DNA of 64,000 bases from Temnopleurus reevesii (Eukaryota; Echinodermata; Echinoidea; Temnopleuroida; Temnopleuridae). The stretch covers positions 50,945 to 114,944 of the forward strand of contig BQKZ01000989.1 of the NCBI GenBank assembly GCA_036244855.1, in the 5' to 3' direction. Shown piece by piece: positions 1 to 11,345 of this stretch (positions are counted from its first letter, which is position 1; each line of letters opens with the position of its first letter). The notes under the pieces are model-generated. The model did no database searches. It saw nothing but the letters and a program-made list of their open reading frames with translations, and was not told the DNA's origin. A program made the position numbers and the translations under genes.

Positions 1-155
1 GAAGGTCGTTGGTTCGATCCCCGGTCGAGTCATACCAAAGACAATTATGAACGGAGAAGGGTAATAGTAACTTTATGTTATGCAAGGCTTGCTGGAAGAA
101 GAGCTAACGGTTGAAAGTGGCTACCCTTGGTATATAAGATATATTATCATTATTA
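1..155 (+). mobile_element. tRNA-derived SINE, family A, truncated by the window edge
   Basis: Begins inside the tRNA-like head at the B box (GGTTCGATCCCC) and runs through GAGTCATACCAAAGAC, GGGTAATA(G)TAACTTTATG, TTATGCA and TGGCTACCC to an ATT-rich tail. Matches the complete copy at 6447-6695. Confidence 0.85.
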
Positions 156-159
156 TTAT

Positions 160-345
160 TAGGGGCGACATGGGGTGCCCGTGATTAAGGGGGTCGGTAG
201 CTAGGAAGGGATTCTAGAAAGTGCGGCATTGGGTGCCGGTGATCAAGGGGGACGGCGAGTAGGAAGGGATACTAGAAGGTGCGACGTGAGGAATCGATGA
301 TTAGGGGGTCGGCAGCCACAAGGGGCGACACACGGTACCCATAAT
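160..345. repeat. GC-rich tandem repeat, about three units of 60-65 bp
   Basis: Variants of GGCGACATGGGGTGCCCGTG, ATTAAGGGGGTCGG and AGGAAGGGATTCTAGAA repeat near 163, 225 and 285, with a final partial unit by 325. Followed by a G-run at 349-361. Confidence 0.75.
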
Positions 346-1960
346 GGGGGAGGGGGGGGGGTGGCTACATGGTTGACCTGGTTTAGGAGCAACTTCATAA
401 GTCAGTCAAATGTCAGTTTTAAGTAGAAGCACGAGAAAGAGCACGTAAACTCTGAAAACACTAGCTGTACTGAGAATCATACTGTTTTATAGCAATTTTT
501 GTTTAAACATATTGTTATATAGCAATTGTTGTATAAGATATATCCAACGGATGCGATGGTGCTAAAGAGTTAAAAAACACATGATGGTATTTTCGCATTT
601 TTTTCATGCTCTCCGAAAAGAGACATGATTTAAGATCATCTTTAGGAACTGAAAGGCGATATAAGGTGTTGAATATATGTATACATTTATTTGAAAAAAA
701 ATAATACAATTTTAAGGTTTGAAAGAGAAAGACAGCGCATTCTCTATTTATAAACGACATTAGTCTGTTGGGGTAGAATTCCTTCCCAGCAAAATGGTTT
801 GTAATTAATGCGGATGTTATTTTCATGCACTTCTCGGTATTCTGCGGAACAGAATAAAATATGAAAACAGGACAGAGTACGACTAAAAAGTCTTTTTATA
901 ACTGGAAGTAATTTCATATTTTCCCACAATGCCTTCCAAAAATATTCCTCCATCAAGTCATCACAATCATCAAATTTTCTTCGAAACATCTTTTTTTCGT
1001 CAACCGACGATTTCGAAGCGAGGAATTGAGATGAAAGAGATAGGACGATAGCCTAGATTTTTTTGGAGGGAGATTCTTGTCTCGAATTACTCCAGTCTTT
1101 TGAAAAAACACCACGCCAGTACAATATCTCGCCATCATCTGACACTTATTCTCCCGCCAACTCTTTCGGATACAGTCTTTCTAGGGCCTGTCATTTCATC
1201 TTTTCTAAATATCATTCCGTCTAAGGTTTCAACAGTGCGCCGTCATTTATTAATTTCCTGATTCTCCTCCATAATACTCCAATGCTTTCGGTGTTTCATA
1301 ATATGCTTAGAAGTTATTCAAGTAGAAGGCTATCGCGTGCTTAAATGCCACCTCGCTTCTATTGTAATTTACTTCTTTATGAAAGTGATCGAGTGACCAT
1401 ATATTTCTTCAATTATAACATGTCAAAAACACCTTCAGCGTGATGACAATCGTGTGCTAAAAAGGCGATGACATATGGAATAAAGATATGTATTATTTAA
1501 GAATATGATTTACCTATCTTAAACTTGGTCTGTTCTGTGAGTACTGGTTCAGGATTATTTTGAACCTACAACCTTTACTGATATATTTCTCAATGTACAT
1601 CATGCATTTCATGGATCATGAAAGTCACTGGTATTATAAACCAAGAATCTTATACGTATGATCCCGTTCACGCTCATTGTACCTCAAAAGGTTCAAAGAT
1701 TCCCCAATTTTTATGAAATGTACATTTCCATTATCTATTTTTTTTCAATTCAATTAAAGTTTTGTTTTTGTGTGTTAATGGTGTTTAACGTATCTGCGTC
1801 ATGTACACCAGATCCTATAGAGGGAAAAATAAATGACAAATGAATGTTAAATTCAATTGAATTAAAACGTAATTTAGTTGTTTTGTGAGTACATTAATCT
1901 TCCATCAATGGATTGATTAGTTCACGTTCGTTGTAGAAAAAATATTTCGTGGATCGTGTA
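346..1960. other. Unique AT-rich sequence, no gene seen
   Basis: Starts with a G-run (349-361). Short ORFs on the minus strand between 515 and 1138 have no recognisable motifs. Confidence 0.6.
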
Positions 1961-1964
1961 ATAT

Positions 1965-2650
1965 TTGTAACAATTTCATTTATCATTTTTTCAGTGCAGT
2001 GTATAAAATCATTTGTAAATCCATTATAATCGATGTTGGGTTGTTGTCTCGATCAGCAGAGCACCTGCTTATCGATCGGAAGGTCGCGGGTTCGAGCCCC
2101 GACCGCGTACCCAATGACATTCATGAGCACTATTGCTACCTTGAAGCCCCGGTCACATAGGACCCCGGAAGCAACACGATTCACCCCGACTCTTTGTACA
2201 TTCACAGTTAAGTGCCTCACAACAGCGAGTCGGAATGAATCGTGTTGCTTCCGGGGTCCTATGTGACGGGGGCTTTAGCGTTCAACATTAAAACATTATA
2301 GGGCAACGTAAAACTTTGGCCGACCAGCTGATTTTAGATGCGATTATTCGATTATTAAGGATTTGAGTTTAGTTTATAATAAGACAGCAGTGCTATTTAT
2401 CATTCTTATCTGAATTGCATTTCTTTCTGACCCCCCCCCCCCCCCCGGGATTATGTGACTTTAAAAACTTTATTTTGTTGTTACGATTATCGTAGTGCTA
2501 CATTTAGAACATTTTTTTTTTTACATTTTACTAAACTTCAATCAAATTAGGTCTACTACGGATTCACATCGATTATTTGAATCATTTCTATACAATTAAG
2601 ATATCTCCTTATATACCCAAGTCATGTTTTCAAATCAAATCGCTTGAAAG
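1965..2650 (+). mobile_element. tRNA-derived repeat, family B, copy 1 (interrupted)
   Basis: Shares with 3190-3500 the leader TATTTGTAACAATTT, TTTTTTCAGTGCAGT and TTGTAAATCCATTATAATCG, then a tRNA-like head (AAGGTCGCGGGTTCGAGCCC, a B-box match) and TACCCAATGACATTCA. This copy is interrupted by a palindromic element at 2144-2275 and, after GCCGACCAGC (about 2330), by some 290 bp of unrelated sequence that includes a C-run at 2431-2446. It resumes at GTTTTCAAATCAAATC near 2629. Confidence 0.75.
2144..2275. mobile_element. Palindromic MITE, family PAL-1, copy 1
   Basis: The terminal arm AAGCCCCGGTCACATAGGAC continues as CCCGGAAGCAACACGATTCA and is repeated in inverse orientation at the right end. 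It is inserted in a family-B repeat and has no coding capacity. Confidence 0.88.
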
Positions 2651-2654
2651 GTTT

Positions 2655-3189
2655 AACCCTAACTAGGCCGCGCTATTTTGGGAGTTCTCATAGCCGGGGG
2701 GAGGGCCTCCCAGGCCCCCCTTCTGTTCTCGGCCGTCGATTGCGCTATCGCCGCGAAAATTTGCACACGAGTAGAGTATCAAGTAAAGTACAAATTTGCA
2801 TCATCATATTTTTTAAAAAAATGCATTGTTTATTTTTAAATAATTAATTATGCTAATTTATGTAGGCTATAAAAATGCATTTTGTTCTCTAAATCACAAA
2901 ATGCTGGTGATAGAGAACTAATTTTTGGTATATGTATTCCTGGTATCACATCAAACAATTCCACGTAACAAAACACTGACAAATTAATTTCTTATGTTTT
3001 ATATTGTTTTTTTTTCAATTTCTTATGTATTTCATTGTTTTTCGACCTTTTGTTTTCTATTGTTTTTTGAGCAAAATTGTGCTAAAATGAATTGATTCTA
3101 GCCACTGANCACGGCAAAAACGATCTACGCTAATTCAAATGCAAAAAGTATTGATTCAAATGAAAATCATGTGAATTTGGCCGGAAAAT
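2655..3189. other. Insert-like segment with a GC-rich head, between the two family-B copies
   Basis: Starts TAACCCTAACTAGGCCGCGC, contains a G/C-rich imperfect palindrome (GGGGGGAGGGCCTCCCAGGC, 2696-2715) and CGTCGATTGCGCTATCGCC, then becomes AT-rich and ends near TTGGCCGGAAAATCC. It resembles a transposable-element end, family not identified. Base 3109 is N. No gene recognised. Confidence 0.4.
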
Positions 3190-3500
3190 CCTATATTTGT
3201 AACAATTTAATTTATTATTTTTTCAGTGCAGTCTATAAAATCATGTAATCAATATTTGTAAATCCATTATAATCGATGTTGGGTTGTTGTTTCGATCAGC
3301 AAAGCACTTGCTTCACGATTAGAAGGTCGCGAGTTCGAGCCCCGACCGCGTACCCAATGACATTCACGGGAACTATTGCTACCTTGTTTAGCGTTCAGCA
3401 CACAATAAAACACGATATAGAGCAACGTAAATCTGTCGCCGACCAGCCAGTCGTGTTTTCAAATCAAATCATATGAAAGGTTTAAACCAAAATTAGCATA
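3190..3500 (+). mobile_element. tRNA-derived repeat, family B, copy 2
   Basis: Uninterrupted counterpart of 1965-2650. The leader, tRNA-like head with B box GAGTTCGAGCCCC, TACCCAATGACATTCACG, GCTACCTTGTTTAGCG, GCCGACCAGCC and GTTTTCAAATCAAATC are continuous, so it acts as an empty-site reference for the insertions in copy 1. Confidence 0.75.
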
Positions 3501-6440
3501 ATAAAAAGTAATTTTCATGTACTATTTGTAGAACATTGCGATAACGGCGTAATTGATAAGGGGATGACATTTCAATTAGAGCTATGCATTGGTTATAGCT
3601 CCAATTCATCACAGTCTCATCAAGTATTTATGTAAGCTTAGCATCATTGCTCTCAATACCTCGAGGACATTAATTTATAATTGATACAGACATCATCACA
3701 TAATCATTCACTCTGTATTGAAAACATTCTCATGCTTTAACATTTCAGGACTCTCCTGAAAAAACCCTGCAAGATTGTCGTAATTACTTGCTTTTTAAAA
3801 TTATGATACATTTTTTTTGTTTCAAATCCGGTTAGGCGACATTATGATGAATTGATTTGACCACCTTTTTCATTAGAAGCGAATTTCCTAAGATGAGAAT
3901 TTTAACTTTTAGAGCAAAAAAAAGCAACAAGTAATATATTACAGAAAACATCAAAATTACTTTTGTCCTAAGATGAAACTGCATTTAAATATGCCGAATA
4001 TGCTGATGAGACAATATTATACCAATATTTGCAACGATTATGAAATGATATACCATCGCGTATATCATCAGTCTCTGTTGTACCCGTCCCCATGGCAACA
4101 GATCAAAACAAACGAGCAAACGTTCATTGTGTCATGCATTCTCTTTTATTCTGTCATCAATTCATCGATGCTCCGGTGGCTTGGCTCCAATATATTCATC
4201 ACCATGGAAAGAAAAGATGAAAGTAAAGAGACGAACAAAGAAAGACGATAAGCGTAAATAACCCACTTTGGGGGAAGCATAATTTTTAGGTGGGTTGGGG
4301 AGGACGGCGAATGAAAATCTCTCGGAATGTTTTTCTGATTTTTTTTTAGAAAATGAAGATCAAGTTAATAAATCTTCTTCAGAAATGAAAATGATATTTC
4401 AAAACCGTCTTTTATCTTGTGTCACATCCAAATAAGATCAGAAAGAGAGCAGCTATACAATAAGCACGATTGCCCCTCATGCAGGAGACGCTGCGTGAGA
4501 GCTAAGCGACCGAGGCGGGATTGGAGATTTTTGCCAAAAAAAAAATAATAAAGGTGGCATTTTCTGAACGTTAAAATTACGTGCGAGTATAAGTTGCATA
4601 AAAATAGACATATGAAATAGGTCACTGCATACAAGCTTAACTCAAGGAGAAAAGGTGAGGGACCAAAGCGATCGAGCCGGTATGGTTTTTTTTTAAGGGA
4701 GCATCATCATTCCCTTGTGCCCCCTGGCTGCACAATTTAGAAATCTTTTCTCCTGACATGAAGCACGCAAAAACAGAATAGACTAAACTAAATATATCGG
4801 CAAGGGTATCCTTTTTTAGCCGGATTTCCACAGCAAATACGACACAGGCGATTCAAACTATACTGATTAATTATCTAATTTCATAACATATTCATGAAAT
4901 TTACCGGACCGTATCATTGTCACTGAGAATGATTAATTGCATATTAACAATTACGTACAAAGTATGCATAGAAGCGCAATAACGATGATATAAGATAGTA
5001 CAGAAAAAAGTGTGTTCATGACAAGAATTATACAACGAAGAAAAATACAAAGGCAAACGCGTTCACGTTTAACCCATTTAATACTGAATTATGTAACTCC
5101 CATATGCTTTTAGCAAGGATGACCCGGTTCTAGAAGTCAAAGGGTTAAAACAGTATGAGGATTTTTGTTTTTGTTGTTGCCGTGTGTATACTGAAAGGTC
5201 ACATATGAAAAAAATCCTAGTATTTATCGTTTTTAGGTCTTTTATTCAGTATTAGTAATCCTTCAGCAATATGCAATACGGCAGACAGTGAAATGCAAAC
5301 TTCTTTATCATATCAAGGTAGGCCTATATGGTCAAGAAAACATGCGTAAGGCTGCTTTTTTGTCTTTGACACACATAATGAAAGGGTTCAATGTTTTGTA
5401 GCATTTCGATTTTGAATCATTGACAATACATATTGTTTAACATTTCCCTTCCACTAGATTAACCATGAGATATTGAGCAAGGAGGAAGAGAAAAAAAAAT
5501 CCATGTGAGCTGAAATGAATAAGGGAGATATAGATAGAAATATCCGAAATGTCAATTCATGCAGGCGGCTAGATTCGTGCATTGTCCTTACTTTTTGAAA
5601 TCAGACATCGAGAAAAAAAAGACTTCTGTTGCCATGGCAGCTGTGTGCGAAGACAGCTTTTGAAAATAGGTGAGTATTCTCTCTGGAGAAAGAGCGAGTA
5701 ATTTCTGCAACAGCCGGACTTGTTAAGTGGCTAGAAAATTGGCGCTTTTTATTTTTGTTGCATTGTGCATAAGCGATGGATAAAAAGGAGACATGGTAAT
5801 AGAGAAAATGGACAAGGCGTAGTACCCAGGAGAGTCGGAAAGGCAGGAAGAGAAACTAATTCGAGGAAATGGACGAAAAACGTGTATGTAACATCGAAAG
5901 AAATATAAACCTCGTGTTTAGATGCGACTCCGAGTACACAATCTTAAAAGTCGGCAAAAGTTTACCTCTACAAACTATTCTATAACATATCTAACTTATG
6001 GTTGAATTTTGCATTTCGTACGTCCCACGGTTGGACATATTTAACATCAATAATTGTGTTAGATATAATGTCACCCTGTAGTTGAACCTTGCTACCCCAT
6101 CATTAGTTTGACATGTTTTTACCAATAGCTACATGTACATTAACTAAGTTACTGTAAATATTCAGTATAGAATGGTAAACGTTATAAAATAAAAATTCGA
6201 TGTAAGTTAGCCACTGTCAGGTATTTTTGCCTCTTTTTTTTAAGGAGTGTACGGAAAATCAATGAAAAAATACTTATAACTGAATAAAATCGTATAACTG
6301 AGTTACATTTTATACGTGTTTTCAACCATACTGACTACAAATTGTAACAGGTATAAGGTGTTCTGTTGTACGCCATGTCATTATTTAGAGTTCAAACACA
6401 TTTTTATCGTTTAGCTTCATCGCTCCAGTATAGCTTCACA
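3501..6440. other. Unique AT-rich sequence, no gene seen
   Basis: No repeat family or exon recognised. A short TTAACCC...GGGTTAA pair at about 5090-5146 hints at a decayed inverted-repeat element. Confidence 0.6.
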
Positions 6441-6446
6441 GTTTAG

Positions 6447-6695
6447 ACCGGTCATGTGTGGCTCAGTGGTAGAGCGTCTGCCTCATGAACGGAAGGTCGT
6501 GAGTTCGATCCCCGGCCGAGTCATACCAAAGACTTATACAAATGGGACCATCTGCCTTCTTGCCAGGCGCTCGGCATTTAAGAAAGGAGAGGGGTAATAA
6601 TAACTTTATGTTATGCAGGGCCCGCTGGAAGAGCAGCTAACTTACAGCTGAATGTGGCTACCCTGGGTAAATAAGACATTATTATCTTATTTATT
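6447..6695 (+). mobile_element. Full-length tRNA-derived SINE, family A
   Basis: The tRNA-like head has an A-box-like TGTGGCTCAGTGGTAGAGCG and a B-box GAGTTCGATCCCC, the internal RNA polymerase III promoter. The body (ACCAAAGACTTATACAAATG, CCTTCTTGCCAGGCGCTCGG, TAACTTTATGTTATGCAGGG) ends in GGCTACCCTGGGTAAATAAG and a short ATT tail. It is mobilised, when active, by a LINE in trans; no partner is identifiable here. Confidence 0.9.
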
Positions 6696-6699
6696 TAGC

Positions 6700-8090
6700 G
6701 TCTGAATACGAGGTACGTCGGCTGGTGGAGAGAAGAGAAAGGATACATGGTGGAGAACCCATGGAAATTGGAGAGAAAGTGAAAATGACGTACTGGCAAT
6801 TAAAAACAAAGCATCTATACGTAACGATGACACCCCCCCCCCCCCCACTAAAATTGATTGAATTGAATAAGAGAGATCACTTAATATCTATTGAAGTTGG
6901 TTTTAACTTCACACCTTATGGCTAATAAAAAAAGGAAGTGGGCATGGTGGAGAACCCTGGAAAATTTGGGGAAAACACCGAAAGAAGATATACTGAGGAA
7001 ATTGACACAAAACGTGTATGGATGTTGAGGAAAGGCAATAATTTATTGATTTGAAATAGAGAAATCGATCAGTGGCCTTGAAGATGGTTTTGGTTTTCAG
7101 GAATTTGAGGAAAACGCTCAAAGAAGTGTAAGATGATTGTGGTGCCGTGAAATTATCAAATTCCCTGGCATTTCTCGTCAAAATTAACAGTCAAAGTATA
7201 ATGCTTTTCAGCGGTAATGATAACACTTTCATGCTGATATTGCAAGCCTTCGTAAAAAGCTAATTCAAATGATGTATGTCTTGATATTTATACTTTCAGT
7301 TAAGATCTTTGGGTATTCAAAAATGTTAACGAATTGCAATAAAATATCAATTTCATATTGCACAAAATAGCGTATTATTGCCAAATGGCATCCTTGCATT
7401 ATACAATTTGATAGCTGTTGTCAATATATCAAACGACTCTTCGTTAAACTAATGATTATACACCCTTTCCGTTTGAAAAGAAACGAAATTTTGTGATCTG
7501 TAACTAAACTCAACTGACAATTTAGAATCGAACTGGAATTTTTTTTTATCGTCGACAAGCATAACTTTAACCAAGTCCATCTTTTGTCGAATCATTCCAA
7601 TATGGATGCTAAAATTACAAAACAACAACAGAATTACATTCTTACTTGATCTGGTCAGTTCATATTTAGATATCTAATTTCTATTCATCCGATGATTATC
7701 TTTTTGAGTGATTATCATTTTCGTCTGCAATGCAACGATAAAAATAGCCCATTGAGACTACAGTGATGAATGGCTTGCTCAGGTGGCCAATATGTTTCGG
7801 TTTATATTTCCTTTTTTTAATACCTGCAGGCGAGTTTAACAAATATTGGATTTAATTAAATTGACCTGTATGGATGGAGGCAGGATGATTAACTTGGAAA
7901 TAGTCTGTTTGGATGGGAGCGTTATTGTTGCAGTATTTCCACAAATTGAAGGGGAGAGAAAGGATGAGATTTAATGAGCACTTTGCAGTGTGGGCGTTTA
8001 ATGTTTGCACGTTGGGGGAGATGGAGTGGTACCTAGTTACACACCAACAAAATCATGAAATTTGAGTTGATGGGAAGGAGGGAGGTGTAA
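6700..8090. other. Unique AT-rich sequence, no gene seen
   Basis: Contains a C-run at 6833-6847 and a weakly duplicated phrase (ACATGGTGGAGAACCCATGG near 6745 and GCATGGTGGAGAACCCTGG near 6942), so about 200 bp may be an old duplication. Confidence 0.55.
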
Positions 8091-8093
8091 CTA

Positions 8094-8121
8094 AGAGAGA
8101 GAGAGAGAGAGAGATAGGGAG

Positions 8122-8153
<32 letters not shown>

Positions 8154-8190
8154 GGGAGAGACAGAGGGAAAGAGGGAGAGAGAGAGGCAC
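8094..8190. repeat. (GA)n microsatellite, interrupted
   Basis: Long GA runs broken by GGG and ACA. A looser GA-rich zone extends to about 8530. It produces several Ser/Leu-rich minus-strand ORFs that are not genes. Confidence 0.97.
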
Positions 8191-8199
8191 AAGGAGGGG

Positions 8200-9060
8200 A
8201 AAACTTAGAGAAAACTTCGGCATGCATCCAGGTGGGGATGGGGTGAGAGGCGGGTGCCCTCCCCAAATTTTTTTAAACAAATTATGAAGAGTATCATCAC
8301 AGAGTGAATCCATTGACATTAAGAGAGAGACAGCATTTAAGATAGAACTCGTGCTGGTTTTTTTTTAAAGAGAGAAAATAAACATTTTTCAAGGAGAGGA
8401 GTAATGATGACGACTGCGAAATCGCAATAGGATGAGAGAGGAAATGGGATGGATAATCTGGCAAAAGAACAAAGACAGGTAGAGAGTTGGTAGCAAAGAG
8501 AAACAGAGAAACAGAGAGAGAGAAAGAGGGATATACAGAAAGACAACTCCAATATTTAAGATAAGGTTTGTCATTATTGAATTGAACAAGCCATTTCAGT
8601 CGATTCATCATATCATTTTTTTTTATTCACAAATAAAACATTATCTTCCACCCTCCGAAATACCCATTAACATTTCCTTCAAAAATAATCTCAAGTTTAA
8701 TGCAATCAACAAATTAAAGAGATTGCTTGTCAAATTCAAACAGAAACAACCTTCACCTTTCAAATGTGATCGACGTGTGTTGAAACTTGAAATAATATTA
8801 CTTCGGAGATGTGGATTTACTAAAGCGCATGAGCATTTAGATACTGGCCCATCGGGTTTTTATAGTTCTCAATGCAAATAATACTTATTGCCTGTCAAAT
8901 GCGTTTCCATACCTGTCTACAACTGTCGCCTCGGGTTTGGCTAAGAATAAAACATCTTATGTAAAATAAACCTGTCATATTAAATAATCGGCAGTTACAT
9001 CACAATAAATATTTTGCGATTACAGCGCATATAAAATTTAAGCTAGAAATAATTCGATTA
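8200..9060. other. GA-rich flank then unique AT-rich sequence, no gene seen
   Basis: The ORFs at 8297-8611 (-) and 8582-8881 (+) are biased or unrecognised. Confidence 0.55.
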
Positions 9061-9063
9061 GTA

Positions 9064-9195
9064 AAGCCCTGGTCACATAGGACCCCGGAAGCAACACGAT
9101 TCACCCTGATTCTTTGTTAATTCACAGTTAACTGCCTAAGAACAACGAGTCGGGGTGAATCGTGTTGCTTCCGGGGTACTATGTGACCGGGGCAT
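9064..9195. mobile_element. Palindromic MITE, family PAL-1, copy 2
   Basis: Same inverted arms as 2144-2275 (AGCCCTGGTCACATAGGACC at the left, its inverse ending TGACCGGGGC at the right) with a short central spacer containing TTAATTCACAGTTAACTGCC. Confidence 0.9.
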
Positions 9196-9308
9196 AACCA
9201 CCAAATTGTGTACGTTACTAATCTACAAGATTCATATTCTTATTCTTTAGCATATTGGGATTGACAACAATGACATCAATGATGTCATAATGAGGATTAA
9301 TTAAGTTA

Positions 9309-9428
9309 TGAAAATTGAGCAAAGAAATTGGGGATTGCCATAGCTCAGGCGGTAGAGCGCTGGTCTAGCAATCCAGAGGACTCGGGTTCGGATCCCGATG
9401 TAGCCCCAATTTCTTTGCTCAATTTTCA
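9309..9428 (+). other. tRNA-Ala(AGC)-like cloverleaf on a perfect 25-bp inverted-repeat stem
   Basis: Arms 9309-9333 and 9404-9428 are exact reverse complements. Between them are 70 bases that fold as a tRNA body: D stem GCTC/GAGC (9343-9346, 9355-9358), anticodon stem CTGGT/TCCAG with one mismatch and loop CTAGCAA (anticodon AGC, 9367-9369), a 5-base variable loop, and a T arm TCGGG-TTCGGAT-CCCGA (9382-9398). An A-box-like TAGCTCAGGCGG and a near-consensus B box GGTTCGGATCC are intact, so RNA polymerase III transcription is conceivable. The acceptor is abnormal: GGGG/CCCC pairs as part of the long stem, with extra unpaired bases (about 9334-9342 and 9399-9403) before the D and after the T arm. 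Not a normal tRNA gene; probably a tRNA-derived element. Confidence 0.8.
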
Positions 9429-9842
9429 AATTCTAAAAATACAAGAAAAATTTATCCCGATATATGGATTGATTAAGATGTTAGGAACAATCATCCAGGC
9501 AAAGCACTATCTCCCTAAAGCATGGTATTCCTACACCAGTTTACAATAATATTGCTTTTTTAAACCTGGCATAGCGAATCTTTTAATTTGAAAGAAAACA
9601 AACATGCACATTGTTATGTATTTAATTGTCTTTATTGAACAATTTGTCAGTCACAATTAGCTTTCTGGCTGTTGAGATATTTTACAAGGAACGTTGAATT
9701 ATATAACTTGTATAGCTTTATATTCCTCAATATGATACTGGATCAAAGGTGGCACATCAAGAGCAGAACAATGTATCTTTTATAAATACAGATTTGTTAA
9801 GGAATGTTTGCGATTTTACAATCACCCAAAGCTAAACATGTT

Positions 9843-10153
9843 GGCCCGTATTCTGATATCAGGTTTAACTTAAACTAGAGTTTAAATCTGTGGTCTAAGT
9901 ATGGGGAGCCAAAAGAGGCTTGAATCTATAATAGTCAATGTTTAATTTACCAGCACATTTGGCACTCATATTATTTAAAACTGTCTCAGAATAAAAACTT
10001 CAATAGTTTTCTACATTATTAGAGCATTGGAAAAGAGAGCAGTTAACATACGAATTATTCATTGTAAATAAAATGTTGACACTTTTGGCTACCCATACTT
10101 AAACCACAGATTTAGACCAGGATTAACTTAAACCTCGCTATCGGAATACGGGC
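9843..10153. mobile_element. MITE with about 75-bp terminal inverted repeats (GGCCCGTATTC type)
   Basis: Left arm GGCCCGTATTCTGATATCAG continues through GTTTAACTTAAACT, ATCTGTGGTCTAAGTATGGG and AGCCAAAAG. The right arm is its inverse, ending CGGAATACGGGCC. The 160-bp centre is AT-rich and non-coding. Single copy in this window. Confidence 0.88.
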
Positions 10154-10649
10154 CATTGTTTTTACCCGAATCATGCAATAAATCAACGCAAAGAAAATTA
10201 ATCTAAAAACACTCAGTGTGTCTTATAAAACTGAGCAAATTCCGATTAAAATAACGGATAAATGTAAAAAAAAAAAATGGTCTGGTACACTTTTCTCAGT
10301 ATGATATCGCAACCATCCCGTAACTGCTTGGCATTTTAATCTAAGACAAGCTGTTTTGAATTTAGGCAGTCGTTTATTAGCTTATACATTCTCCTATACA
10401 TAAAAACAATGCACATGATGAATTAGCAAACTGCTCGCATTGCCTCAATCCATGAGCATTAAGGAAGTAAGCGCAAAATGGAAATCAGACAAAAAAAAAA
10501 AAAAGCAGCGGAGATGAAAATAGCTCGTAGCGATTAAACCTATATTGGAGTGCATCTCGAATTCTTTGCATCTATCTGTCTTTTGGTTTTCCCACCCCGC
10601 TCTTTCCATGTCTTTATCCATCTGTCTAATGCATTTCGTGTCAGAGTAT

Positions 10650-10652
10650 CCC

Positions 10653-10688
<36 letters not shown>

Positions 10689-10754
10689 ATGAGATTCTAC
10701 AACAAATGAATTTCTAAAACCTATGAATTTCTTGGACGTTTGATAGTATCTCTT

Positions 10755-10788
<34 letters not shown>

Positions 10789-10790
10789 CT
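10650..10790. repeat. Two (CT)n microsatellites
   Basis: CT runs at about 10652-10684 and 10758-10787, separated by about 70 bp of unique sequence. Confidence 0.97.
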
Positions 10791-11179
10791 ACCCCCTTTC
10801 GTTTGCCTTTACGTCACCCTACATCTATCTGGTAATTAATATTTGGAAGTCATCCTTATTTCCACATAATACGTTTTTCTTCAAACCTTTTATCATTTCT
10901 CCTTTTTTGTTCACTCCACATCTATTCATGCATTTGCCGGATAGCAAAATAGTATGATTATAAATGTCTAGAAGTAAACAAGGCGATAGGTGTGTGGTTA
11001 GGAATAAAATGTCAGTGAGAGAGATGAACAAAGAAAATAAGAATGAGAAAGTGAAAGAGAGACGGGGGGGGGGGGAGAGAATATGTGTACGTGTTTGTCT
11101 GTGTTTATACTACATGATGTATATTTGTGCGGTTTTCTGAGACAAAAGAGACAAAATGAGCATAAAGAAAATGTAAGCA

Positions 11180-11345
11180 GCTGCTGCTACCGATGATAAT
11201 GTTCAAGATTGAAAATAAGAAGACGATGGCAATGTTGATGATGATAATTATAATGATCGCAATGATGGTAACGATGACGATGATGAAGAGGAGACTGATA
11301 AAATTGATCATGATGAAGAAGAAGAAGAAGAAGAAGAAGAATGAA
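11180..11345. repeat. Decayed GAT/GAA-rich repeat
   Basis: GATGATG, AATGATG and (GAA)n tracts. Opposite-strand ORFs of Met/Ile or Phe/Ile composition are by-products. A G-run follows at 11393-11402. Confidence 0.85.

Noticed and set aside
5085..5150. TTAACCC/GGGTTAA bounded element
   Set aside because: Only the terminal seven or so bases are symmetrical; too little to call a transposon.
8033..8611. Overlapping minus-strand ORFs rich in Ser/Leu/Pro
   Set aside because: They are translations of the GA microsatellite and its purine-rich flank.
9309..9428. Functional tRNA-Ala gene
   Set aside because: The acceptor stem is not in canonical register and extra bases separate it from the D and T arms.
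9328..9549. 73-codon ORF over the tRNA-like element
   Set aside because: It reads through the tRNA-like body and one stem arm; the RNA structure explains the sequence better.
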